Origin: Ustilaginoidea virens
Lineage: Eukaryota; Ascomycota; Sordariomycetes; Hypocreales; Clavicipitaceae
DNA length: 64,000 bases
Direction: 5' to 3'
Assembly: GCF_000687475.1 (NCBI RefSeq)
Contig: NC_057320.1
Span: forward strand, 3,348,001-3,412,000
The notes below the pieces were generated by a model. That model did not search any database. It saw nothing but the letters and a program-made list of their open reading frames with translations, and had not been told where the DNA came from. Both the position numbers and the translations under genes were made by a program. This document shows, one piece after another, positions 54,901 through 64,000 of the stretch (its first letter is position 1; the number at the start of each line of letters is the position of its first letter).

Positions 54901-56093
54901 AGCTTTGGTCTGATGTTCAACGGCAACGGCTACTAACTTTACTTAAAGAAGCCGGCTTTAATCCCTCTATTAAGCAAGCTATTTTACTAAAGAAGGCCCT
55001 ATACGGGCTAAAACAAGCACCCCGCGAATGGCAATACCGGCTAAAAGATCTGATTTCTAGTGAAGGCTTCTTACCTTTAGCCTCTGATGCTGCCGTCTTT
55101 TATAATAAGCAAACCAGCACCTTTATCGTCACTTATGTTGACGATTGCCTATTAGTTGGTCCAAATATAACTTATATTAACCAGCTAAAAAGGAAATTCC
55201 ATAAGGTCTATGCTATAGAAGACCGCGGTCCGGCTTCCTTCTTCCTAGGCGTACAGATTATACGAAATAGGAAGGAAGGTCTATTATAGCTACACCAAGC
55301 CCAATTTATAGCAGAGGTTCTAGCTAAATTCGGCTTATAGGATACTAAACCTCAGCTTATTCCACTTCAACCAGGAATTCTTAATGAATCTAGTGGAAAA
55401 GACCTTAGCCCTACTGATCAAAGCCTTTATCAGAGCCTTACTGGCACTATAATGTGGCTTATGATGATGACTAGACCCGACCTAGCATTTCCTACTCAAT
55501 ACCTCTCTCGGTTTATGTCGAAAGCAACTAATGTGCATCTAAATGCTGCAAAAGGCAGCTTTAGTTACCTTAAAGGCACTGAGAATCTAGCTATTTGCTT
55601 TACTAAAAGCAACCAACAGCCTATTATAGCCGCTTATTCTGATAGCGATTTTGCTGGCTGTAAAGAAACTTCTAAATCAACTGGAGGCTTTCTTACTACT
55701 ATTAATAGTGGTCCTATTAGCTGGCGTTCTAAGCGAGCCTCTTTAGTAGTATTATCTACTTTAGAAGCTGAATCTGATGCATTACTTGAGACTATCCGTG
55801 AGGTACAGTGGCTTTCTAACCTTTGTAAGGAGCTGGAAATCGATATTTTACGCCCTATACCGTTATACTGCGATAATCAGGGCTCTATTTCGAATTCTAA
55901 TGACCCTAACCAGCATGCTCGCACTAAGCATACACTATTAAAATTCCGGTATATTAGGGAGCAAGCACAGCTGGGCTTGGTTAAAATTACCTACTTACCT
56001 ACTAATAGTATGCCTGCTGACGGTCTTACAAAGCCACTGCCGGGCCCTAAATTTACTAGGTTCCGCGAGTTACTAGGTCTTAGGGCCTGCTAA
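51903..56093 (+). pseudogene. Gag-pol of element B with three TAG stops
   Basis: A single frame of 1,397 codons. The start region is a short helical segment (LQLDMDNMKSQMNTLTTLIQ) and Ser/Thr-Pro repeats; no capsid fold or CCHC knuckle is recognised. Protease: DTGST at 52377. Integrase: zinc region RLGHIGIQ...FRCLACIQAKK (about 53060-53180), with catalytic residues in LVDRKSRFRW (about 53300), HYDGGNE (about 53432) and GLAERS (about 53536). RT: IEQIDFIGAFLNSEFSE and YVDDCLLVG (55134). RNase H: YSDSDFAGCKETSKSTGG and DNQGSISNS. Stops are at 54456, 55287 and 55338. In C these codons read TGG, TGG and CAG, so each is a single G-to-A or C-to-T change. Not expected to make full-length Pol. Confidence 0.92.
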
Positions 56094-56199
56094 CTTATAC
56101 TAACTTACTAAGGTTTTTCCTATGTTTTTCCTTAGGACCTTTATTGCATTTTCTTTCCCTATCCTTTACACGATTAGCTTGGTACTACAGTAGCTAATC

Positions 56200-56207
56200 A
56201 AAGGGGG
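56200..56207 (+). other. Polypurine tract, element B
   Basis: AAAGGGGG immediately before the 3' LTR, the plus-strand primer site. Confidence 0.85.
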
Positions 56208-56928
56208 TGTTAAAATCCTATAGTAGCCTACTAGGCTACTAGCCTAATGCCCTACTGGCCTACTAACCTTCTGACCATTATACCGCCTCTTGGACTTACG
56301 GTAGTCTTACCAACCTTAGGCCTTTGCCTTTTACCTTAGGATTTTCAGTGGATTATTTACTGTATATCAAGTAAGGTAGGCCTTATTAAAAAAGGTGTGG
56401 CATTGCTAAATTAGCGTGGTGGGCCTACTAGTGTGGTGGCTAGTCCACTAGTGTGGTGGGTAGTCACTAGCGTGGTGGTTAGTCACTAGCGTGGTGGCTA
56501 ATTACTAGTGCGGTAGTTAGGGTGGTTGGAAAGGCTGGATATAGTGGGGCTGCTGACGTATTATATACGTGGCATAGCGAGCATTACGGGGAGCTTTCTT
56601 ACTGGCTACCTTGGATGCCTGGGCCCACCCCTCCTTCGTGTATATATAGGATAGCTTTTCCCCTTCTTTCTAGATAGTAGAAGGGCAGCACAATCGAGTC
56701 TGTTAATGCACTATATGCCTCTTAACTTCTTACCTTCCCTGCGTTTTCTGGTTATCTTATATTTGCCTTGCCTTTACACTTGCCTTGCTTTATAGCACTT
56801 GTATAGTCTTAGGACTTAGTGAAAAATCTAGTATTATACTAAGATTAGTTCACAGGTCGCAGACAGTCTTGTGCCATCTAGCTAGCTAGTAAGGCTCTGC
56901 TTTTATAGTGACCTTGAGAATTGCAATA
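56208..56928 (+). repeat. 3' LTR of element B
   Basis: 721 bp. I found no difference from the 5' LTR of B when the two were read side by side. Confidence 0.95.
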
Positions 56929-56933
56929 AAGCT
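56929..56933 (+). repeat. Target-site duplication, right copy (element B)
   Basis: AAGCT, pairing with 50436-50440. It fixes the LTR 3' end at ...CAATA rather than at ...CA three bases earlier. Confidence 0.92.
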
Positions 56934-58192
56934 GTATTTAACCCTTCTATTAAGCAAGCTATCTTGCTAAAGAAGGCCTTATACGGGCTAAAACAAGCAC
57001 CCCGCAAATGGCAATACCGGCTAAAAGACCTAATTTCTAGTGAAGGTTTTTTACCTTTAGCTTCTAATGCTGCCGTCTTTTATAATAAGCAAACCAGCAC
57101 CTTTATCGTCACCTATGTTGACGATTGCCTATTAGTTGGTCCAAATATAACTTATATTAACTAGCTAAAAAGGAAATTCTATAAGGTCTATGCTATAGAA
57201 GACTGCGGTCCGGCTTCCTTCTTCCTAGGCGTATAGATTATACGAAATAGGAAGGAAGGTCTATTATGGCTATACCAAGCCCAATTTATAGCAGAGGTCC
57301 TAGCTAAATTCGGTCTATAGGATACTAAACCTCAGCTAATTCCACTTCAACCAGGGATTCTAAATGAATCTAGTGGAAAAGACCTTAGCCCTACTGATCA
57401 GAGCCTTTATCAGAGCCTTACTGGCACTATAATGTGGCTTATGATGATGACTAGGCCCGACCTAGCATTTCCTACCCAATACCTCTCCCGGTTTATGTCC
57501 AAGGCAACTAATGTACATCTAAATGCTGCGAAAGGCAGCTTTAGCTACCTTAAAGGCACTGAGAACCTAGCTATTTGCTTTAGTACTACTAAAAGCAATC
57601 AATAGCCTATTATAACCGCTTATTCTGATAGCGACTTTGCTGGCTGTAAAGAAACCTCTAAATCCACTGGAGGCTTCTTGACTACTATTAATAGTGGTCC
57701 TATTAGCTGGCGTTCTAAGCGAGCCTCTTTAGTAGTGCTATCTACTTTAGAAGCTGAATCTGATGCATTACTTGAGACTATCCGTGAGGTACAGTGGCTT
57801 TCTAACCTTTGTAAAGAGCTGGAAATTGATATTTTACGCCCTATACCGCTATATTGCGATAACCAGGGCTCCATTTCGAATTCTAACGACCCTAATCAGC
57901 ACGCTTGCACTAAGCATACGCTATTAAAATTCCGGTATATTAGGGAGCAAGCCCAGCTGGGCTTGGTTAAAATTACCTATTTACCTACTAATAGTATGCC
58001 TGCTGACGGTCTTACGAAGCCACTGCCAGGCCCTAAATTTACTAGGTTCCGCGAGTTACTAGGTCTTAGGGCCTGCTAACTTATACTAACTTACTTTTAC
58101 TAAGGTTTTTCTTATGTTTTTCCTTAGCATTTTTTACTGCATTTTCTTTCCCTATCCTTTATACGATTAGCTTGCTACTACAGTAGCTAATC

Positions 58193-58200
58193 AGAGGGGG
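58193..58200 (+). other. Polypurine tract, element A
   Basis: AGAGGGGG directly before the truncated 3' LTR of A. Confidence 0.8.
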
Positions 58201-58370
58201 TGTTAAAATCCTATAGTAGCCTACTAGGCTGCTGGCCTAATGCCCTACTGGCTTACTGACCTTCTAGTCCTTATACCGCCTCTTGGACTTATGGTAGTAT
58301 TACCTTAGGCCTTTGCCTTTTACCTTAAGGATTTTCAGTGGATTATTTACTGTATATCAAGTAAGGTAGG
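58201..58370 (+). repeat. 3' LTR of element A, first 170 bp
   Basis: Looks identical to 47126-47295 and stops at GTAGG, where element C begins. The remaining LTR should lie beyond the window, after C. Confidence 0.9.
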
Positions 58371-59091
58371 TGTTAAAATCCTATAGTAGCCTACTAGGCT
58401 GCTGGCCTAATACCCTACTGGCTTACTGACTTTTTGGCCCTTATACCGCCTCTTAGACTTACGGTAGTCTTTCTTACCTTAGGCCTTTGCCTTTTACCTT
58501 AAGGATTTTCAGTGGATTATTTACTGTATATCAAGTAAGGTAGGCCTTGTTAAAAAGGTGTGGCATTGCTAAATTAGCGTGGTGGGCCTACTAGTGTGGT
58601 GGCGGCCTACTAGTGTGGTGGCTAGTCTACTAGTGTGGTGGGTAGTCACTAGCGTGGTGGCTAATTACTAGTGCGGTGGTTAGAGTGGTTAGAAAGGCCG
58701 GATATAGTGGGGCTGCTGACGTATCATATACGTGGCATAGTGAGCATTACGGGGAGCTATCTTACTGGCTACCCTGAATGCCTGGGCCCACCCCTCCTTC
58801 GTGTATATATAGGATAGCTTTCCCCCTTCTTTCTAGATAGTTGAAGGGCAGCACAATCGAGTCTGTTAATGCACTATATGCCTCTTAACTTCTTACCTTC
58901 CCTGCGTTTTCTGGTTATCTTATATTTGCCTTGCCTTTACACTTGCCCTGCTTTATAGCACTTGTATAGTCTTAGGACTTAGTGAAAAATCTAGTATTAT
59001 ACTAAGATTAGTTCACAGGTCGCAGACAGTCTTGTGCCATCTAGCTAGCTAGTAAGGCTTTGCTTTTATAGTGACCTTGAGAATTGCAATA
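58371..59091 (+). repeat. 5' LTR of element C
   Basis: 721 bp, TGTTAAAATCC to TTGCAATA, with small sequence differences from the LTRs of A and B. Confidence 0.93.
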
Positions 59092-59104
59092 GGTTATGAG
59101 CCCG
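59092..59104 (+). other. Primer binding site, element C
   Basis: GGTTATGAGCCCG, as in A and B. Confidence 0.75.
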
Positions 59105-59806
59105 GGTTTTACTTCTTTGTTTTTACCCTACCTCTTTTGTGTTCACCCCTTGGTCTCTCTTGCTTATTAGTACTACTAATATAGCTATCCTTTGGTATCC
59201 TTGGCTTACCCTTATCACCTTTGGCTTACCCTTTGTTACCTACGGCATTACCCTGCGGCAATCAACGGCGTACCCCTACGGCAACTTACGGCGTAACCTT
59301 ACGGCACTTTTAGCGTAACCTTACGTTATTTTCGGAGTAACCTACGGCACCTACGGATTTTATAGTGTGATATCTACCACACTATACCACTGTATAACAC
59401 CTTTGCACCTAGTGCACGACACCTACTGCACTATATGGCACCTGTTATACTCTTCCACTTATAGCACTTTTGGTACGGCACTTACGGCACCTTTTATATT
59501 ACGGCACCTATAGCACCTACGGCACCTACGGCACCTACAGCACTTACGGCACCTTTATATTACGGCACCACATAAGCACCTTAAGTACTAACGCTATATT
59601 CTGGACTTGCACAACGCCTACGGCATCTGTGCTTTTATACTGAGACCTACCGCTATATTCTGCGGTTACCTTTTATAGTAGGCTACTAGCCACTATATTT
59701 ACTAGCTGTCCAGCTAGTTACTCGACTATTTTGCCAGCTATTTAGCTGGTTATTCATCTGTTCCTACAGCTATTGGCACCATTTTTAACGACTTTTAACC
59801 ACTATA

Positions 59807-62800
59807 ATGGCACAGTCTAGGCCTTCCACTTATAAGGCCACTTTGGATTCCAACTCTAAAGCTCATCTTACTGCACGACTACAGCTAGATATGGACTATA
59901 TAAAGTCCCAGATGAATACCCTAACTACCCTTATACAAGGCTTAGTTAGTAGGCAAAATAGTAACGTTCCTACTATTACAATTAGCAAGGAACTAGTAGA
60001 GGCTACTAGCCCTACTATCTCCGGTCCTACTAATATGAACAGTAAAGACCCTGTAGAGGCTATTAGCCCTACTATCCAACCTTCTGCTATTACGACTAGC
60101 AAGGACCCTGTAGAGGCTACTAGCCCTACTATCCAACCTTCTGCTATTACGACTAGCAAGGACCCTGTAGAGGCTACTAGCCCTACTACTATTAATGCCG
60201 CTTCTACTAATAATAGCAAGAATAATTCTACTAATAATAGGAAAAAGAAGCAGCAAAAGAAGAAGGAACAGGACTATAATAATAGCAGCAAACAGCAAAA
60301 TATTGAGTCCTTTATTATAGGCAATTATAATACCCAGGATACTAATATATCCTATTCCTCTTCTTCTACCACTATATCCACTGATATAAGCTATAGTGCT
60401 AAATCAGGCGGTAGGACCCCTAAGGATGCCCTCCTTTACGATATAGGCTCTACTTATCATATTGTAAATGATAAGAAGTATTTCACCACTTTTCACTATT
60501 TTGAGAAGGATGATAAGCCGGTAATTACTACTGGTGGTAGCCCTATTTCCCCTACTGGTTGGGGCACAGCACGATTTACTGTGCTACAGGGCGTTAATCC
60601 CACCAAATGGGGTATTATAGAGCTCAAGAATGCACTATATATTCCTACCTTGGATATTAACATTATTAGCGGTGTAAAGCACTATGCCGCTAAAGGGGTA
60701 CTAATTAGAAATCAGCTTTGGTCAGCAAGCCGTAAATGCATCGGCATTTTTAATTTTGAAAAATACGGCTTTTTCCTTCTACAGAAAGGAATAGACACAT
60801 CACTACTGCATCAACCTTGCAGCCATTATACTATTACTAATAGTATATCAGTAGAGGTCCCCAGCCCTACTAACCCTGCTGATTATAGTAATCCTGAGGA
60901 TACTACTATTACCCCCGTTCCTACTACTGCGACTAGTAAGGAACCTGTAGAGGCTACTAGCCCTACTACTAACCAGCCCGCTACCACAACTAGCGAAGAC
61001 CCTGTAGAGGCTACCAGCCCTACTACTAACTCTCCCGCTATTACGACTAGCGAAAATCCCGCTATTACGACTAGCGAAAATCCCGCTATTACGACTAGCG
61101 AAAATCCTGTAGTGGCTACTAGCCCTACTCCTGCCCTTATAGCTGCTGATACAGAATATCAGAAGCTATTACAATTAGCCGGCATTTGGCATGTACGGCT
61201 AGGGCATATAGGTATTCAGCTACTTAAAAAGACCTATGCTAATACCTACCTTGTCTACCTTCTAAAGAAGAAGGTTGTTACTAAAACAACTTTTATTACC
61301 TTTATTCATCAAAATGAAGGTATAGGCCCTATTTCTAATGGCCTAGAAGGAGACTTTCACAGAGGGCAAAATACAGGTTCAGAGGGGGTATCTAGCAGAG
61401 AACCTGCTATTTTACTGGATGACCTAGAAAGCATTCCTGACCCTACTAACTCTACTAACCTTACTAGCATTACTAACACTAATGCTATACCGGATGACCT
61501 GGAAAGCATGCCGGACCCTACTAATACTAGCGTTATTAATACTAATGCTACCTTGGATAACCGTCCTATATTACAGTCCCCGGCTACTGCAAAGGATGAC
61601 CTTATAGATATCCTTACTAGCCTTACTCCTGCCGACCTTGCTGGCCCTGCTGGCCCTGCTGGCCCTGCTATACCTGCTAGCCCTACCGACCCTACTAGCC
61701 CTACCGACTTATTCCCTAATCAGGATTTATACCACCTGATATGGGATTCCTGCTATGCAGCTAAGCGTAAGCTAGCTAAAAAGGCCCCTGATGGTACGCC
61801 TAATAGCTGGAAGGATGTGCTACGAAGCCCTGAAAAAGACCTTTGGATAAAGGCATTATTTAAGGAATTTGAGCAGCTATTGGATACTAAAGTCTTCCAA
61901 TTTATTCCTAAGTCTAGCGTTCCCATTGATAGGAAAATTATACGCAATAGGCCTGTTTTTCGGGTTAAAAAGGATGCCAATAATCAGCCTATAAAATATA
62001 AGGCTAGATTGGTTGTTAAGGGTTTTATGCAAGTCGAAGGAAAGGACTTTCAGCATACCTATGCTTCTACCTCTATCCCACCTACCTGGAGGGTTATACT
62101 GGCTTTGGCTGCTAGTAATAACTGGGAAATAGAGCAGATCGACTTTATAGGCGCCTTCCTAAATAGCGAACTTTCTGAGACCATTTATATGGATATTCCT
62201 GACGGATTTCTTGAATTTACAGAGAGCCTACTACTAACTAATAGCGATAGCAAGCTTTGGTCTGATATTCAACGGCAACGGCTACTAACTTTACTTAAAG
62301 AAGCCGGCTTTAATCCTTCTATTAAGCAAGCTATTTTACTAAAGAAGGCCCTATACGGGCTAAAACAAGCACCCCGCGAATGGCAACACCGGCTAAAAGA
62401 CCTGATTTCTAGTGAAGGCTTCTTACCTTTAGCATCTGATGCTGCCGTCTTTTATAATAAGCAAACCAGCACCTTTATCGTCACTTATGTTGACGACTGC
62501 CTATTAGTTGGTCCAAATATAACTTATATTAACCAGCTAAAAAGGAAATTCCATAAGGTCTATGCTATAGAAGACCGCGGTCCGGCTTCCTTCTTCCTAG
62601 GCGTACAGATTATACGAAATAGGAAGGAAGGTCTATTGTGGCTACACCAAGCCCAATTTATAGCAGAGGTCTTAGCTAAATTCGGCTTACAGGATACTAA
62701 ACCTCAGCTAATTCCACTTCAACCAGGGATTCTGAATGAATCTAGTGGAAAAGACCTCAGCCCTACTGATCAGAGCCTTTATCAGAGCCTTACTGGCACT

Positions 62801-63445
62801 ATAATGTGGCTTATGATGATGACTAGGCCCGACCTAGCATTTCCTACCCAATACCTCTCTCGGTTCATGTCTAAGGCAACTAATGTGCATTTAAATGCTG
62901 CGAAAGGCAGCTTTAGCTACCTTAAAGGCACTGAGAACCTAGCTATTTGCTTTACTAAAAGCAATCAACAGCCTATTATAACCGCTTATTCTGATAGCGA
63001 TTTTGCTGGCTGTAAAGAAACCTCTAAATCTACTGGAGGCTTCCTTACTACTATTAATAGTGGTCCTATTAGCTGGCGTTCTAAGCGAGCCTCTTTAGTA
63101 GTGCTATCTACTTTAGAAGCTGAATCTGATGCATTACTTGAGACTATCCGAGAGGTCCAGTGGCTTTCTAACCTTTTTAAGGAGCTGGAAATCGATATTC
63201 TACGCCCTATACCGTTATACTGCGATAATCAGGGCTCCATTTCGAATTCTAATGACCCTAATCAGCACGCTCGCACTAAGCATACGCTATTAAAATTCCG
63301 GTATATTAGGGAGCAAGCCCAGCTGGGCTTAGTTAAAATTACCTACTTACCTACTAATAGTATGCCTGCTGATGGTCTTACGAAGCCACTGCCGGGCCCT
63401 AAATTTACTAGGTTCCGCGAGTTACTAGGTCTTAGGGCCTGCTAA
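59807..63445 (+). CDS. Gag-pol polyprotein of element C lacking integrase core
   Basis: An uninterrupted 1,212-residue frame starting MAQSRPSTYKA. A short helical N-terminus and Ser/Thr-Pro repeats lead to the protease region, where the active-site triad reads DIG (60440-60448) instead of the DTG of element B. A second block of SENPAITT-type repeats follows. The integrase zinc region then begins (RLGHIGIQLLKKT), but the frame jumps at 61241-61245 straight to YLVYLLKKKVVTKT. Compared with B, exactly 759 bp, including all three DDE catalytic residues, are missing. RT (YVDD at 62486) and RNase H (SDSDFAGC, DNQGS) are complete. It could still be translated and could template cDNA, but integration would need an integrase supplied by another copy. 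Confidence 0.93.
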   Translation: MAQSRPSTYKATLDSNSKAHLTARLQLDMDYIKSQMNTLTTLIQGLVSRQNSNVPTITISKELVEATSPTISGPTNMNSKDPVEAISPTIQPSAITTSKDPVEATSPTIQPSAITTSKDPVEATSPTTINAASTNNSKNNSTNNRKKKQQKKKEQDYNNSSKQQNIESFIIGNYNTQDTNISYSSSSTTISTDISYSAKSGGRTPKDALLYDIGSTYHIVNDKKYFTTFHYFEKDDKPVITTGGSPISPTGWGTARFTVLQGVNPTKWGIIELKNALYIPTLDINIISGVKHYAAKGVLIRNQLWSASRKCIGIFNFEKYGFFLLQKGIDTSLLHQPCSHYTITNSISVEVPSPTNPADYSNPEDTTITPVPTTATSKEPVEATSPTTNQPATTTSEDPVEATSPTTNSPAITTSENPAITTSENPAITTSENPVVATSPTPALIAADTEYQKLLQLAGIWHVRLGHIGIQLLKKTYANTYLVYLLKKKVVTKTTFITFIHQNEGIGPISNGLEGDFHRGQNTGSEGVSSREPAILLDDLESIPDPTNSTNLTSITNTNAIPDDLESMPDPTNTSVINTNATLDNRPILQSPATAKDDLIDILTSLTPADLAGPAGPAGPAIPASPTDPTSPTDLFPNQDLYHLIWDSCYAAKRKLAKKAPDGTPNSWKDVLRSPEKDLWIKALFKEFEQLLDTKVFQFIPKSSVPIDRKIIRNRPVFRVKKDANNQPIKYKARLVVKGFMQVEGKDFQHTYASTSIPPTWRVILALAASNNWEIEQIDFIGAFLNSELSETIYMDIPDGFLEFTESLLLTNSDSKLWSDIQRQRLLTLLKEAGFNPSIKQAILLKKALYGLKQAPREWQHRLKDLISSEGFLPLASDAAVFYNKQTSTFIVTYVDDCLLVGPNITYINQLKRKFHKVYAIEDRGPASFFLGVQIIRNRKEGLLWLHQAQFIAEVLAKFGLQDTKPQLIPLQPGILNESSGKDLSPTDQSLYQSLTGTIMWLMMMTRPDLAFPTQYLSRFMSKATNVHLNAAKGSFSYLKGTENLAICFTKSNQQPIITAYSDSDFAGCKETSKSTGGFLTTINSGPISWRSKRASLVVLSTLEAESDALLETIREVQWLSNLFKELEIDILRPIPLYCDNQGSISNSNDPNQHARTKHTLLKFRYIREQAQLGLVKITYLPTNSMPADGLTKPLPGPKFTRFRELLGLRAC

Positions 63446-63564
63446 CTTATACTAACTTATATTAACTTACTAAGGTTTTTCCTATGTTTTTCCTTAGCAC
63501 TTTTATTGCATTTTCTTTCACTATCCTTTATACGACGATTAGCTTGCTATTACAGTAGCTAATC

Positions 63565-63572
63565 AGAGGGGG
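63565..63572 (+). other. Polypurine tract, element C
   Basis: AGAGGGGG immediately before the 3' LTR. Confidence 0.85.
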
Positions 63573-64000
63573 TGTTAAAATCCTATAGTAGCCTACTAGG
63601 CTGCTGGCCTAATACCCTACTGGCTTACTGACTTTTTGGCCCTTATACCGCCTCTTAGACTTACGGTAGTCTTTCTTACCTTAGGCCTTTGCCTTTTACC
63701 TTAAGGATTTTCAGTGGATTATTTACTGTATATCAAGTAAGGTAGGCCTTGTTAAAAAGGTGTGGCATTGCTAAATTAGCGTGGTGGGCCTACTAGTGTG
63801 GTGGCGGCCTACTAGTGTGGTGGCTAGTCTACTAGTGTGGTGGGTAGTCACTAGCGTGGTGGCTAATTACTAGTGCGGTGGTTAGAGTGGTTAGAAAGGC
63901 CGGATATAGTGGGGCTGCTGACGTATCATATACGTGGCATAGTGAGCATTACGGGGAGCTATCTTACTGGCTACCCTGAATGCCTGGGCCCACCCCTCCT
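63573..64000 (+). repeat. 3' LTR of element C, first 428 bp
   Basis: Cut by the window end. It looks identical to 58371-58798 over the visible length. Confidence 0.93.

Larger units (their letters stand above)
50441..56928 (+). mobile_element. Copia element B, full-length, inserted in A
   Basis: 6,488 bp with two 721-bp LTRs that look identical by eye, a half-tRNA-type PBS, a 740-bp leader, one gag-pol frame broken by three TAG codons, a polypurine tract and a 5-bp AAGCT duplication. It is the only copy in the window that retains protease, integrase, RT and RNase H together. LTR identity points to a recent insertion. Confidence 0.95.
48587..58079 (+). pseudogene. Broken gag-pol of element A
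   Basis: Starts where C has its ATG, but here the codon is ATA (48587-48589). A short N-terminal coiled region follows, then Ser/Thr-Pro repeats that jump directly to the integrase zinc region (RLGHIGIQLLKK, then FRCLAC), with the protease absent. Integrase and the C-terminal region are recognisable but carry several TAG/TAA stops where B has CAG or CAA. Part of RT is deleted before DFIGAFLNSELSE. The frame is split at 50440 by element B and resumes at 56934 with FNPSIKQA, then YVDDCLLVG and RNase H to 58079. It is non-functional. Confidence 0.88.
47126..58370 (+). mobile_element. Copia element A, old host copy, interrupted
   Basis: The outer member of the nest. It runs from its 5' LTR (47126-47861) through broken internal sequence, is interrupted by element B (50441-56928 plus a 5-bp duplication), resumes at 56934, and ends in 170 bp of 3' LTR (58201-58370), where element C starts. 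The visible 3' LTR part looks identical to the first 170 bp of the 5' LTR. Internally A lacks the protease region and about 0.6 kb before and into RT. It lies directly against the Gypsy remnant; the five bases before it are GAAGT. Confidence 0.9.
58371..64000 (+). mobile_element. Copia element C, inserted in the 3' LTR of A
   Basis: Begins at its 5' LTR and runs past the window end, inside its 3' LTR. It has one open gag-pol frame without stops but lacks the integrase core. The visible 428 bp of 3' LTR look identical to the 5' LTR, so insertion is recent. The five bases before it, GTAGG, are the predicted target duplication. Confidence 0.93.

Overview
The window comes from a filamentous ascomycete. 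The genes carry short spliceosomal introns (about 50-140 bp) with GT-AG ends. The gene set is fungal: a signalling mucin Msb2, the nucleolar protein Loc1, and a Pmp3 proteolipid of filamentous-fungal form. The repeats show C-to-T changes at CpA, as left by repeat-induced point mutation (RIP). Style and recurrent TACCTAGGTA and TACGGAGTA palindromes suggest Sordariomycetes, probably Hypocreales; the species cannot be named from sequence alone.

From 1 to about 43,290 the DNA is GC-balanced and gene-bearing. Gene order is: CLPTM1-family membrane protein (-), LOG-family phosphoribohydrolase (+), conserved membrane protein of unknown function (-), UTP13 (+), SAD1/USP39-type splicing factor (+), class II eIF4E/4EHP-like protein (-), LOC1 (+), YheT-type alpha/beta hydrolase (-), CTK1/CDK12-like kinase (+), low-complexity conserved protein (-), PMP3-like proteolipid (-), a 59-residue secreted cysteine-rich peptide with a knottin-like spacing (+), and MSB2 (-). 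There is no biosynthetic cluster. Most genes are housekeeping: ribosome biogenesis (UTP13, LOC1), splicing (SAD1), transcription (CTK1), translation (4EHP) and membrane or stress functions (CLPTM1, PMP3, MSB2). Intergenic DNA holds microsatellites, minisatellites and homopolymer tracts. I could not support a gene in 1-2,876 or in 38,597-43,290.

At about 43.29 kb the composition switches sharply to AT-rich DNA. From 43.3 to 47.1 kb lies a heavily mutated minus-strand Ty3/Gypsy element with recognisable reverse transcriptase, RNase H and integrase. It is cut off at 47,125 by a nest of three related Ty1/Copia elements. Element A (47,126-58,370, broken) was entered by element B (50,441-56,928) with a 5-bp AAGCT duplication. 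The 3' LTR of A was then entered by element C (58,371 to beyond the window end). The 721-bp LTRs of B look identical by eye, and so do the visible LTR parts of A and C, so the insertions look recent.

The three copies are defective in different ways. A lacks protease and part of RT, and has lost its ATG. B keeps all pol domains but has three TAG stops. C has a single open 1,212-codon frame, but has lost the integrase core through an exact 759-bp in-frame deletion and has a changed protease active site. Just inside each 5' LTR is a sequence complementary to the anticodon stem-loop of initiator tRNA-Met, the half-tRNA priming mode of Drosophila copia and Ty5. No recognisable capsid or CCHC knuckle is present in any copy.
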